This document shows, one piece after another, positions 1-8,212 of a DNA stretch of 64,000 bases. The notes under the pieces were generated by a model that saw only the letters and a list, made by a program, of their open reading frames with translations, was not told where the DNA came from and did no database searches. A program made the translations under genes and the position numbers. The stretch spans positions 310,001 to 374,000 of the forward strand of contig NZ_JANIDY010000002.1 of the NCBI RefSeq assembly GCF_026385525.1, given 5' to 3'. The DNA is from Bombella pluederhausensis. Lineage in GTDB: Bacteria; Pseudomonadota; Alphaproteobacteria; Acetobacterales; Acetobacteraceae. Each line of letters starts with the position of its first letter. The stretch's first letter is position 1.

Positions 1-2519
1 CCCGGTGCGACATTGAAGGAAATGGTCGTGGCCGGGAACTGCCCGAAATGGGTGATGAGCAGTGGCGAGACAAGGCGGCTGATGCTGGTTACCTGAAGGA
101 GCGGTACAAGCCCGGATGTGGGCTGGCGGGATGGCCCGCTGGTGCTTCCACCTGCTTCGGAGGAAATGCCGGGAAGATAGAGCTGGGAGAGGCTGCTCTG
201 GTTTTTCTGGAAACGTGGGTCGGCTTCCAGAATGACACGATACTGGTTGGACTGCGTGTAGATGGTGGATACCTGCCTTTGACCAAAACTGTCATAGAGC
301 AGGTTATCGACTGTCTGCGGCGTGATGGAATAGCGGGCACCGTTGGTGCGGTCCAGCGTGAGCATGGCCGTCAGCCCGTCCGCCTGAAGGTCGGAGGTGA
401 CGCCGCTCAGGGAGGGTTCATGTTTCAGGGCATCAAGGAAACGGGGAACCCAGAGTGAAAAATCGTCATAATCGGGCGTTTCCAGCATGAACTGGTACTG
501 CATGGCCGAGACGGAGGATTCCAGCGAGAGGTCCTGCACGGGCTGAGTATAGAGGCGGACACCCGGCAGCACCGTGGCGGCTGCCTCCAGCCGGGCCTGA
601 ATGGCGGTGAGGGAGCTGGTGCGCTTATTCTCTGGTTTTAGATTGATGAGGAACCGGCCTGAATTGAGGGTCATGTTCTGACCATCAATGCCAATGAAGG
701 ATGACAGGCTGACAATATCCGGGTCTTTAAGCAGCAGGTTGCCCAGCTCGGCCTGTCGTTTTTTCATGCCTTCAAAGGAAATATTGGCTGGCATGACAGA
801 AATGCCCTGTATGACTCCCGTGTCCTGCGGTGGGAAGAAGCCTTTGGGAATGGACCATGCCAGCAGGCAGGTAACGATGATGCTGGCCAGTGTAGCGGCC
901 AGCGTGAGCGGCTGGTGTCGCAGAACAACGGAGAGGGCACGGTCATACTGGCCGATGCACCAATCCATGAGGCGGTTGGCATGCCGGGCGAAGCGGGCCA
1001 GCCTGCCCGTCTGCACTGTTGGGCTCTCCTTTCCAATAGCGGCCTCGCTCAGCATGCGGGCGCACATCATGGGAACGAGCGTGATGGAGACAAGGGCCGA
1101 GATGGAAATGGTGATGGCCAGTGTCATGGCGAATTCATGGAACAGCCGTCCCACGACATCACTCATGAAAAGCAGAGGGATAAGAACGGCAATCAGCGAT
1201 ACGGTCAGGGAGATGATGGTGAAACCGATCTCCTTGGCCCCTTTCAGGGCGGCGCTGTAGCGGTCCTCTCCGGCTTCCACGAAGCGGGAAATATTTTCAA
1301 TCACCACGATGGCATCATCCACCACGAAGCCGGAGGCAATGGTGAGGGACATCAGGGACAGGTTATCCAGCGAGAACCCCAGCAGATACATCGCCGAGAG
1401 CGTGCCGATCAGCGACAGGGGAACGGAGAGGCCGGGGATGATGGTGGCTGGAATGTTGCAGAGAAAGACAAAGATCACGCCTACCACGAGCAGCATGGCC
1501 AGCATGAGCTCGAACCCCACATCATTGACGGAGGCACGGATGGTAGTGGTGCGGTCTGTCAGCGGGATGATATCGATGCCCGGAGGGAGGTCCTGTTTCA
1601 GCCGGGGCAGGATGGCCCGCACATTGTCTGCCACGGAGATGACATTAGCGCCGGGCTGCCGCTGGATGTTGAGGATGAGGGCCGGCGTCCTGTTAGCCCA
1701 TGCGGCAAGCTGGTTGTTTTCGGCGCCTTCCACAACACGTCCGACATCCCGCAGGCGGATCGGCCCGTTATTCTGATAGGCGATGACCTGATTCATGAGC
1801 TGATCGACAGATTGTATCTGCCCGTCAATGCGCAGGGACGTGGCGTGTTGGGGGCCATCGAATGTTCCGGTTGGGGAATTGACGTTCACTGTGCCGATGA
1901 TGGTCCGCACTGTGTCCAGCGCCATGCCGTAGGAAGTCAGTTTGGGGATGTTGATCTGCACCCGATAGGCCTTGCGGTTACCACCGGAAAGCGTGACCAG
2001 ACCGACCCCGGAAATCTGACTGATCTTCTGGACCAGCCGTGTGTTGACGTAATCTTCCACTTCCGGGAGGGGCATGGTGCGGGAGGTGATGCCCAGTGTC
2101 ATCACGGGGGTATCTGCCGGATTGACCTTGGCATAGATCGGAGGAGCCGGAAGGTCGCTGGGCAGGAGAGAGCCCACGTTATTGATGGCAGCCTGCACTT
2201 CCTGCTCGGCAATATCCATCTTCATGCTCAGGCCGAACCGTAGCGTGATGACGGACGCCCCGCCAGAGGACTGGGACGTCATCTGGTCCAGCCCGGCCAT
2301 CTGCCCCAGCTGTGTCTCCAGTGGAGCCGTGACAGACGTGCTCATTACGTCCGGGCTGGCACCGGGATAGAAGGTGGAGACGGTGATGGTAGGATATTCC
2401 ACTTCCGGCAGAGCCGAGAGTGGCAGGAAGTGATAGCCCAGAATGCCTGCCAGCATGAGGGCCAGCATGAGCAGGCTGGTGGCAACGGGACGTTCGATGA
2501 AGATGCGTGAAGGATTCAC
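1..2519 (-). CDS. RND efflux pump inner-membrane subunit, MdtB/MdtC type (3' end outside window)
   Basis: This is the inner-membrane proton/drug antiporter of a tripartite multidrug efflux system. About 839 codons are visible and the C-terminus lies beyond the left edge. The start of the protein reads NPSRIFIERPVATSLLM, followed by PEVEYPTITV, GASPDVM and QSSGGASVITL, which are hallmarks of MdtB/MdtC. The transmembrane stretch VVDDAIVVIENI holds the aspartate pair of the proton relay. I chose the GTG at 2519 because an in-frame stop lies at 2577-2579 and no ATG falls between; GGAAG sits ten bases upstream. It follows the adaptor gene by about 60 bases in the same direction, so the two are probably one operon. 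The family is secure; the substrate is unknown. Confidence 0.9.
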   Translation of the reverse strand, partial: MNPSRIFIERPVATSLLMLALMLAGILGYHFLPLSALPEVEYPTITVSTFYPGASPDVMSTSVTAPLETQLGQMAGLDQMTSQSSGGASVITLRFGLSMKMDIAEQEVQAAINNVGSLLPSDLPAPPIYAKVNPADTPVMTLGITSRTMPLPEVEDYVNTRLVQKISQISGVGLVTLSGGNRKAYRVQINIPKLTSYGMALDTVRTIIGTVNVNSPTGTFDGPQHATSLRIDGQIQSVDQLMNQVIAYQNNGPIRLRDVGRVVEGAENNQLAAWANRTPALILNIQRQPGANVISVADNVRAILPRLKQDLPPGIDIIPLTDRTTTIRASVNDVGFELMLAMLLVVGVIFVFLCNIPATIIPGLSVPLSLIGTLSAMYLLGFSLDNLSLMSLTIASGFVVDDAIVVIENISRFVEAGEDRYSAALKGAKEIGFTIISLTVSLIAVLIPLLFMSDVVGRLFHEFAMTLAITISISALVSITLVPMMCARMLSEAAIGKESPTVQTGRLARFARHANRLMDWCIGQYDRALSVVLRHQPLTLAATLASIIVTCLLAWSIPKGFFPPQDTGVIQGISVMPANISFEGMKKRQAELGNLLLKDPDIVSLSSFIGIDGQNMTLNSGRFLINLKPENKRTSSLTAIQARLEAAATVLPGVRLYTQPVQDLSLESSVSAMQYQFMLETPDYDDFSLWVPRFLDALKHEPSLSGVTSDLQADGLTAMLTLDRTNGARYSITPQTVDNLLYDSFGQRQVSTIYTQSNQYRVILEADPRFQKNQSSLSQLYLPGISSEAGGSTSGPSRQPTSGLVPLLQVTSISRLVSPLLITHFGQFPATTISFNVAP

Positions 2520-2579
2520 AGGCTCATGGCTTCCGGGCAGCAGGCAGGGAAAGGGTGAGATGTGTGGGCTGCGTCTTCA

Positions 2580-3791
2580 TCAGCGCTGGTGCGGGGTGTC
2601 TGACCCGGCCTGTGCAGGGGGGAGCGTTGAGGCCGGTCCAGCAGCGATGACGACCCGGCTGCCGGGGCGCAGATGGTTGATGCCATCCGTCACAACCCTG
2701 TCCCCTTCCTGAAGGCCGGAGAGAATGACTGTGTCATGGTCATCACTATGGCCTGTCCGCACGGCACGGTTGGTCACGGTCATGTCCTTCTGCACGACAT
2801 AGACGAAGGCACCATCAGGGCCTGTCTGTATGGCGTTGCCGGGTACGACAAGAGCATTCTCCAATGTCTGCACCAGCAGATGAACATTGACGAACTCGTT
2901 AGGAAAGAGCCGTTCATTATCATTGGGGAAAATACCACGCAGGCGCACGGTCCCTGTGGCTGTGTCGATCTGGCTGTCCAGAGCGTTGACGACCCCGATG
3001 GCAAGTTTGTGCGTGTTGTCGCTGCTCCATGCTTCAACGCTCAGGTTGGGATGGGCATTCAGCTGTTCCTGCACGTCTGGCAGATTATTCTGTGGCAGGG
3101 TGAAAATGACGGAGATGGGTTGCATCTGTGTCAGTGTTGTCAGTCCGCCAGACTGGCCAACCGTGACATAATTGCCGACATCCAGTGCACGGATGCCAAC
3201 ACGTCCGTTCACCGGCGCAATAATGTGGCAGTACATGACATTCAGCTCCGCATTGCGGACATTCGCCTCATCAAAGGCGACCTGACCTTCAAGCTGCTTG
3301 ACGGTGAATTCCTGATCCCGTGCCAGCATGGCAGATGTGGAGTTCTGTCTTATCAGGCGCTGGTAACGGGCATTGTCCACGCGGGCCTTGGCCAGCTGGG
3401 CACGGTCGGCAGCCAACGTGCCCTGATACTGGTGCAGTGTGGCTTCATAAGGTCGGGGGTCGATGAGTTCCAGTATGTCCCCACGGCGGACATGCTGCCC
3501 TTCCTGATAATAGACGGCCAGTATGTGCCCGCTGACACGGGGGGTTATGGTCACGTTGGTGATGGGTACGACCGTACCCAGAAGCTGGAGCATGACCGGC
3601 ATGTCAGCCCTGTGTGCGGCTTCTACAGCAACGGCCTGCGGGGCATCACTATGGCTGTGTACTGCCTTTTGGTCATTGCCGAACAGGCGCAGCGTGATGA
3701 TGGCAAGGACGACCAGCAGGAGCGCTCCGATGATCCACCATGTCCTTCCCTTTCTGGTATGGCTTTTTTCTACAGATGGGGCAGCGCTCAT
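2580..3791 (-). CDS. RND efflux periplasmic adaptor (membrane fusion protein), MdtA-like
   Basis: This 403-residue adaptor links an RND pump to an outer-membrane channel. An N-terminal membrane anchor (about residues 16-34) is followed by the lipoyl-like half motif around VTPRVSGHI-type residues (here ITPRVSGHILAVYYQEG), a long coiled-coil hairpin (about 100-170), the second lipoyl half (IIAPVNGRVGIRALDVGNYV) and a C-terminal beta barrel. I placed the start at the ATG at 3791 rather than the upstream 3896 because this gives a normal MdtA N-terminus directly before the anchor, with GAGAG upstream. It is the first gene of the efflux operon and lies downstream of a long palindrome at 3861-3888. 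No outer-membrane channel or regulator gene is visible here. Confidence 0.9.
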   Translation of the reverse strand: MSAAPSVEKSHTRKGRTWWIIGALLLVVLAIITLRLFGNDQKAVHSHSDAPQAVAVEAAHRADMPVMLQLLGTVVPITNVTITPRVSGHILAVYYQEGQHVRRGDILELIDPRPYEATLHQYQGTLAADRAQLAKARVDNARYQRLIRQNSTSAMLARDQEFTVKQLEGQVAFDEANVRNAELNVMYCHIIAPVNGRVGIRALDVGNYVTVGQSGGLTTLTQMQPISVIFTLPQNNLPDVQEQLNAHPNLSVEAWSSDNTHKLAIGVVNALDSQIDTATGTVRLRGIFPNDNERLFPNEFVNVHLLVQTLENALVVPGNAIQTGPDGAFVYVVQKDMTVTNRAVRTGHSDDHDTVILSGLQEGDRVVTDGINHLRPGSRVVIAAGPASTLPPAQAGSDTPHQR

Positions 3792-3860
3792 GGTGGCGGG
3801 GCTCTCCTGCAAGAGGGTCCGGTACGGACAGATCACATTATCGACATAATGCCGGGAAGA

Positions 3861-3888
3861 CTGGCGCATAGTAGAGATTATGCGCCAG
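3861..3888. promoter_or_regulatory. Inverted repeat upstream of the efflux operon, putative operator
   Basis: Two perfect 10-base arms, CTGGCGCATA (3861-3870) and TATGCGCCAG (3879-3888), are separated by 8 bases. The site lies 70 bases upstream of the adaptor start in a 281-base gap that otherwise holds only promoter-sized sequence. The size and placement fit an operator for a TetR- or MarR-type dimeric repressor. A hairpin in the leader RNA is the alternative. Confidence 0.5.
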
Positions 3889-4072
3889 AAATGCACCTTA
3901 ACATTCTGTAGTTATGAAAATGCGGCCTTATCATGTTCAGGAAGCGGCCAGCCTCTTGAAGAATGGCCAAGCGGGCTGCATATCTTCTGCACGGTGGCTG
4001 TCATGCGGGTGCATGGGGGTCATTACGGCAAAACTGATGCACAGCGCATAGGCGCTGACGGGAGAGATGGAC

Positions 4073-4360
4073 ATGGTTGATACAGTTTCTATGAAGGCTG
4101 AAGGTCTGGTGCAGGAAGCCAAAGGCCGTGTGAAGGACGCTGTCGGCGCAATCTCCGGTGACGCTGCCATGCAGGCCGGTGGCAAGATCGACCAGCTGAG
4201 CGGTCGTGCCAAGCATGAGTTCTCCGACCTCTATGACGCTAATGAGAGCCGCCTTGAAGCCGTGACGGCTTTCATTCAGGAGCGTCCTTTCGTGTCTCTG
4301 GGGATCGTGTCCCTCGTTGGGCTGGTGATCGGGCGTCTCCTTTTCAGAAAGCGTGGCTGA
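4073..4360 (+). CDS. CsbD-like stress protein with C-terminal membrane segment
   Basis: This is a small 95-residue protein. The N-terminal part (KAEGLVQEAKGRVKDAVG, then a repeat-like GGKIDQLSGRAKHEFSD) matches the amphipathic-helix pattern of CsbD/YjbJ proteins. The C-terminal part has a hydrophobic helix (FVSLGIVSLVGLVIGRLLF) ending in RKRG, as in DUF883/ElaB-type membrane-tethered proteins. I prefer the ATG at 4073 over 4067 because GGAG at 4061-4064 is then eight bases away. The function in this family is poorly known; it is often stress induced. The next gene starts about 35 bases downstream on the same strand. Confidence 0.75.
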   Translation: MVDTVSMKAEGLVQEAKGRVKDAVGAISGDAAMQAGGKIDQLSGRAKHEFSDLYDANESRLEAVTAFIQERPFVSLGIVSLVGLVIGRLLFRKRG

Positions 4361-4394
4361 TAGATTAGAGGCAGAGGAGGCCAGAGAGGGGTTT

Positions 4395-5159
4395 ATGCAG
4401 TGGTATTACGAGCGTGATGGTCAGCAGGTGGGGCCGGTATCACAGACTGAGATGGTCCGGCTGATCGTTCATCGCCGTATTCTTCCGCAAACCCTTGTCT
4501 GGCATCCGACCTTTGGGGATGAGTGGCGCCCTGCCAGCAAGGCGGGGCTTGTAGCACCATCCGCCGGTGTGAAGATTCTGTTTTCCACCGGCAAACGCCC
4601 GGAGGCGGGCCCTACCCCCTCGCAGGAAGCCGGGAAGACGAAGATTTCCTCACTCTGGGCATGGCTGATGCTGGTGCCGGGTGTGCTGGACCTTCTTTTG
4701 CTGCTCGCCGGGCAGAGATCGCACTGGGCGATTACGCCGGGCCGCCCGCTGACAGGCATCTGCATTTACATCATCCTGTTCCTGACGATCTTCAAGGATC
4801 GCCAGACGCTGGCCCGTGGTGGCGTTAAGCCTCCATCCTTCTGGTGGTGGCTGTTTCTGCCGGGCTATTTCTGGTGCCGCCGCAAGGTGATGAAACGGGG
4901 CATCGGGCTGTTCATTTGTTGCCTGTTTCTGGGCTTTCTGGAAGCCTCCATTCTTCTTTCCGATCCTCCGCCCGGTTTTGAGATGATCCTGTCGCAGAAG
5001 CAGGTTGAGAAACCTGTGGCTACCACACCGCCACCGCAGGCAGCGCCAGAGGCCCCCCAGCAGGCACAGCCTGCTCCCGAAACGGGGAAAGGGCCTGCCG
5101 ATGGGGATGATGGATCATCCTCTGATACCTCACCGTCTGAGGAGCAGGTGCAACTTTGA
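4395..5159 (+). CDS. GYF_2 (DUF4339) domain membrane protein
   Basis: The 254-residue product begins with a GYF_2 domain: MQWYYERDGQQVGPVS, then VWHPTFGDEWRPAS. This domain is usually a cytoplasmic peptide-binding or scaffold module fused to membrane proteins. Two or three hydrophobic segments follow (around AWLMLVPGVLDLLLLLAG, ICIYIILFLTIF and IGLFICCLFLGFLEAS). The tail is rich in proline, glutamine and acidic residues and looks disordered. The start is set at 4395, where an AGAGGGG ribosome-binding site precedes the ATG and the domain begins at once; a longer frame starts at 4353. No specific function can be assigned. Confidence 0.7.
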   Translation: MQWYYERDGQQVGPVSQTEMVRLIVHRRILPQTLVWHPTFGDEWRPASKAGLVAPSAGVKILFSTGKRPEAGPTPSQEAGKTKISSLWAWLMLVPGVLDLLLLLAGQRSHWAITPGRPLTGICIYIILFLTIFKDRQTLARGGVKPPSFWWWLFLPGYFWCRRKVMKRGIGLFICCLFLGFLEASILLSDPPPGFEMILSQKQVEKPVATTPPPQAAPEAPQQAQPAPETGKGPADGDDGSSSDTSPSEEQVQL

Positions 5160-5232
5160 GTTATGGGGCGTTTGGCCCCGCATATAGGTATTTGCCTATT
5201 TTTTAGGCAGGTATAGCAATCTTTTTTTGCTT

Positions 5233-5286
5233 GACTCATTTATTTTAAAAAAAGGCTTTTCTTTCGACTCGGAGTGATTCAGAATC
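5233..5286. promoter_or_regulatory. Cluster of four GANTC methylation sites before rnhB-ccrM
   Basis: Within 54 bases there are four GANTC sites: GACTC at 5233-5237, GACTC at 5266-5270, GATTC at 5276-5280 and GAATC at 5282-5286. They lie 50-100 bases upstream of rnhB, whose operon encodes the GANTC methylase. Upstream, 5160-5232 holds two weak hairpins (around GGGGC...GCCCC and TGCCTA...TAGGCA) and T-rich tracts, possibly the end of the previous transcript. A TTGACT element overlaps the first site, but I see no convincing -10 at proper spacing. Confidence 0.55.
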
Positions 5287-5334
5287 GGCACAGATGAATG
5301 ATGTGCCGTGTGAGGCGAGCGGAAGAAGGACCCC

Positions 5335-5970
5335 ATGCCGGATTATAGCCTTGAAGAACAGTATGATGGGCTTGTAGCCGGTGTGGATGAGGTCGGCCGT
5401 GGCCCGCTGGCGGGGCCTGTTGTGGCGGCGGCGGTGGTTTTCCGCAGGCCGCCTTCGGCCTTCTTGGCTGGATTGCTGGATGATTCCAAAAAACTGACGG
5501 TCCGGCGGCGGGAAAAAGCCTATGCGGCCCTGCTGGATGATGACACGGTCTGTGCCGCTCTGGGAGCGGCCTCTGTGCCAGAGATTGACCGCCTGAATAT
5601 CGGGCAGGCCTGTCATCTGGCCATGCAGAGGGCCATGCATCGTCTGGCGGAGGAGCTGGGTACATGGCCGGTCGCTGCCCTGATTGATGGCAACCGTGCC
5701 CCACAACTGCCCTGCACTGTGCAGACGGTCGTCAAGGGGGACAGCAAAAGCCTCTCCATTGCGGCGGCGTCCATTCTGGCCAAGGTCGTGCGGGACAGGC
5801 TGATGGCTCGTCTTGCTGTTCGGCATGGTGAGTATGGCTGGGAGCGGAATGCAGGTTACGGCACGGCACTTCATCTGACGGGATTAAAAGAGGAGGGGAT
5901 AACCCTTCATCACAGGCGCAGCTTTGCCCCTGTGAAGCAGATGATCGCAGCAAAGGTTCACGCAGCATGA
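5335..5970 (+). CDS. rnhB: Ribonuclease HII
   Basis: The 211-residue enzyme cuts the RNA strand of RNA/DNA hybrids and starts ribonucleotide removal from DNA. The N-terminal signature VAGVDEVGRGPLAGPVV carries the catalytic Asp-Glu pair. DDSKKLT, the conserved IDGNRAP and KGDSKSLSIAAASILAKV follow in the usual order. Its last bases overlap the start of ccrM by four bases (ATGA), so translation of the two is probably coupled. The rnhB-ccrM arrangement is common in alphaproteobacteria. The upstream region has four GANTC sites, which may place both genes under methylation control. Confidence 0.96.
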   Translation: MPDYSLEEQYDGLVAGVDEVGRGPLAGPVVAAAVVFRRPPSAFLAGLLDDSKKLTVRRREKAYAALLDDDTVCAALGAASVPEIDRLNIGQACHLAMQRAMHRLAEELGTWPVAALIDGNRAPQLPCTVQTVVKGDSKSLSIAAASILAKVVRDRLMARLAVRHGEYGWERNAGYGTALHLTGLKEEGITLHHRRSFAPVKQMIAAKVHAA

Positions 5971-7052
5971 AAGCGGATATGCCCCTTAACAGAATTTTGC
6001 ATGGGGAATGTGTGGAGGTGATGAAGACCCTCCCTGATGCCAGTGTGAACTGTGTGTTTGCGGACCCTCCCTATAACCTTCAGCTGCGTGGTGAGTTGCG
6101 CCGTCCCGATGAGAGCGTTGTGGATGGTGTGGATGATGACTGGGACAAGTTTGCCGGTTATGAGGCTTATGACACCTTCACCCGTGCGTGGCTGAGCGAA
6201 GCACGGCGTCTGCTGCATAAGGACGGGACGATCTGGGTAATCGGGTCCTATCACAATATTTTCCGTCTTGGTGCCATCATGCAGGATCTCGGGTTCTGGA
6301 TCCTCAATGACATCATCTGGCGCAAATCGAACCCGATGCCCAATTTCCGGGGGCGCCGTTTTACCAATGCTCATGAAACGCTGATCTGGGCCGCCCGTGG
6401 GCCGGAGAGCAAATACCGTTTCAACTATCAGGCCATGAAGGCCCTGAATGAAGACCTTCAGATGCGGTCGGACTGGTATCTGCCGCTCTGCACCGGCAAT
6501 GAACGGCTGAAGAACGATCATGGGTTGAAGCTTCATCCAACCCAGAAGCCGGAAAGCCTGCTGCATCGTACCCTGCTGGCGTCCACCATTGCTGATGATG
6601 TGGTGCTGGATCCGTTCTGTGGGACAGGCACTACGCCAGCCGTGGCCAAGAAGCTGGGGCGGCGCTATCTCGCTATTGAGCGCCACCCGGATTACCTGAA
6701 GGCGGCAGAAGCCCGTCTGGAGCGGGTGAATGTCCTGCCAGCGGAGCAGTTGGAGGTTACACCGGCCAAGCGGGAGCTACCTCGTATTCCATTCGGTTCG
6801 TTTGTGGAAAATGGCAGCCTGCCAGCCGGTACTGTGGTGTATGATCGCCATCGGCGCCTGAAGGCCCGCATTTCGCCGGATGGAACGCTGGTTTCTGGCC
6901 AGCATCGCGGGTCTATCCATAAGCTGGGGGCTTTGTTGACGAATGCGGCCTCCTGCAATGGCTGGACATTCTGGTATTTTGAGCGTGATGGCAAGTTCCT
7001 GCCGATTGATACGCTACGGCAGGAAACCTACGAGTTGCGCCGGAGTGCGTGA
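5967..7052 (+). CDS. ccrM: DNA adenine methyltransferase of the CcrM type (GANTC)
   Basis: This is a beta-class N6-adenine methyltransferase of 361 residues. The catalytic motif ADPPYNLQL (near residue 31) comes before the SAM-binding motif DPFCGTGTT (near 212), the order expected for the beta class. Motif WVIGSYHNI and the KPESLLHRTLLAST region match CcrM. Residues about 275-361 form the extra C-terminal RAMA-like domain seen in CcrM (GTLVSGQHRGSIHKLGALL). In Caulobacter this orphan enzyme methylates GANTC and helps time the cell cycle. No restriction partner is present, in keeping with an orphan regulatory methylase. Confidence 0.95.
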   Translation: MKADMPLNRILHGECVEVMKTLPDASVNCVFADPPYNLQLRGELRRPDESVVDGVDDDWDKFAGYEAYDTFTRAWLSEARRLLHKDGTIWVIGSYHNIFRLGAIMQDLGFWILNDIIWRKSNPMPNFRGRRFTNAHETLIWAARGPESKYRFNYQAMKALNEDLQMRSDWYLPLCTGNERLKNDHGLKLHPTQKPESLLHRTLLASTIADDVVLDPFCGTGTTPAVAKKLGRRYLAIERHPDYLKAAEARLERVNVLPAEQLEVTPAKRELPRIPFGSFVENGSLPAGTVVYDRHRRLKARISPDGTLVSGQHRGSIHKLGALLTNAASCNGWTFWYFERDGKFLPIDTLRQETYELRRSA

Positions 7053-7088
7053 TGGATGGAACGCTGAAGAAGGAAAGGTGATGGATGT

Positions 7089-7286
7089 ATGTTTGACAGA
7101 TATACCGGGCTGGTCATTGCGGCGATTGCCCTAATATTTGCTGGGCTGTTTCATGTCATCATCATGCGTCCGCAGCAGCGTTCCGTTTTCGTGGCCTTCT
7201 GTTGGGATGTGCTGGTGTTTCTCATCTGCCTTGTGGGGATTTCCATCATTTATTACAGCGCTCTACCGCTCATGGTCGTTGGCTGA
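7089..7286 (+). CDS. Small two-helix membrane protein, unknown function
   Basis: The 65-residue product has two hydrophobic segments, about residues 7-26 (GLVIAAIALIFAGLFHVIIM) and 36-60 (VAFCWDVLVFLICLVGISII), separated by a short RPQQRS loop. I do not recognise the family. It lies 36 bases after ccrM on the same strand and is followed at once by a strong terminator, so it is likely the last gene of the rnhB-ccrM unit. AAGGTG lies upstream of the ATG. Confidence 0.55.
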   Translation: MFDRYTGLVIAAIALIFAGLFHVIIMRPQQRSVFVAFCWDVLVFLICLVGISIIYYSALPLMVVG

Positions 7287-7307
7287 ACCAGAGTGTCATG
7301 ATGTGAA

Positions 7308-7352
7308 TGTAAAAAGCCCTTCCACAGCTTGGGCCGGGAAGGGCTTTTTACA
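7308..7352. terminator. Bidirectional terminator
   Basis: A perfect 16-base stem (7308-7323 with 7337-7352, core AAAAAGCCCTTCC/GGAAGGGCTTTTT) has a 13-base loop. It has T-runs on both strands and lies between the convergent small membrane gene and the ankyrin gene. Confidence 0.9.
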
Positions 7353-7375
7353 TTCTGGAGATTCAGAAGCCTGAG

Positions 7376-8089
7376 TTAGTGCGTTGCCGTAGCATTGGGC
7401 TGATGGGCAGTATGTGACACCTGACGGTGTGCTACAGGGTGGGTAGCGTGCCGCACCGGATGGGACACAGTTTTCTTCTGGGGGACGGGAGCGGCTGATG
7501 CTGGACCATTGAATCCCAGAAAGCCCACGGCAGGAATAGGATGGCCACGGTCTTCCACGATAGGAGCGGGGGCCTTTGCCGCAATGCCTGCCTGTCCCTC
7601 AATAGAGATATGGCCGTCTTCATCATCATGGCTTGCGCTGGTGATGAGTTTCCCATCCGGGTTATAGGTTCGCAGGGACAGAAGCTGGAACATGATGTCA
7701 TTACGACCCAGATCAATGGCGAGGTCGAGCGGTGTCTGGTCCAGCACGTTACGGGCATTGATGTCCGCACCACGGCTGAGGGCTTCCTTGGCGCCGATGA
7801 GAGACCCACGATTGACGGCATCAAAGAGGGCGGCTGTCGGGTTTACGTCCATGCGGGCATGGCTGTTGTCCCCATTGTCTGTATCGGCTCCGGGAAGGGC
7901 AGAAGGCGGAGCAGAACGGCGGGCATCCTTGCGGGCCTGAGCCTGTTTCTGTGCGTCCATGGCATCCTGTTCAGCCTCGGCCTCATCGGCAGACTGTGCA
8001 TGGGCCCTGTGAGGTATGACCGTGACGGAAACAGCCGCAAGACCAATGGCAAAAGCGAGACGGGGCAGGAATGAACTCAATGGGCGCAT
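7376..8089 (-). CDS. Secreted ankyrin-repeat protein
   Basis: The 237-residue product begins with a signal peptide (MRPLSSFLPRLAFAIGLAAVS, cleavage likely after AHA near residue 31). Acidic and charged linkers lead to about two ankyrin repeats: AALFDAVNRGSLIGAKEALS with GADINARNVLDQTPLDLA, then LGRNDIMFQLLS. The C-terminal quarter is rich in His, Pro, Val and Thr (repeated HPVxH-like units) and looks disordered. Ankyrin repeats bind other proteins; an exported version would act in the periplasm. It is a single gene, ended by the shared terminator at 7308-7352. Confidence 0.75.
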   Translation of the reverse strand: MRPLSSFLPRLAFAIGLAAVSVTVIPHRAHAQSADEAEAEQDAMDAQKQAQARKDARRSAPPSALPGADTDNGDNSHARMDVNPTAALFDAVNRGSLIGAKEALSRGADINARNVLDQTPLDLAIDLGRNDIMFQLLSLRTYNPDGKLITSASHDDEDGHISIEGQAGIAAKAPAPIVEDRGHPIPAVGFLGFNGPASAAPVPQKKTVSHPVRHATHPVAHRQVSHTAHQPNATATH

Positions 8090-8212
8090 GATCGGGAACA
8101 GTGCCTTCTCTTCTACCAGCTATGGGGACGGAGCCGAATATATCATCTCAAGCAGTGGCAGGGCCTGTCAATTTCGCAAAAGTACAGGCCACAACACAGG
8201 ATTATTGCTGTT

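Noticed and set aside
915-2243. 442-codon open frame on the plus strand
   Set aside because: It is the reverse of the RND pump gene, with low-complexity His/Gly/Asp-rich translation and no family match; the minus frame gives a complete set of RND motifs.
5160-5232. Candidate terminator hairpins after the GYF_2 gene
   Set aside because: The stems are short or bulged and the T-runs are not directly behind them, so I do not call a terminator.
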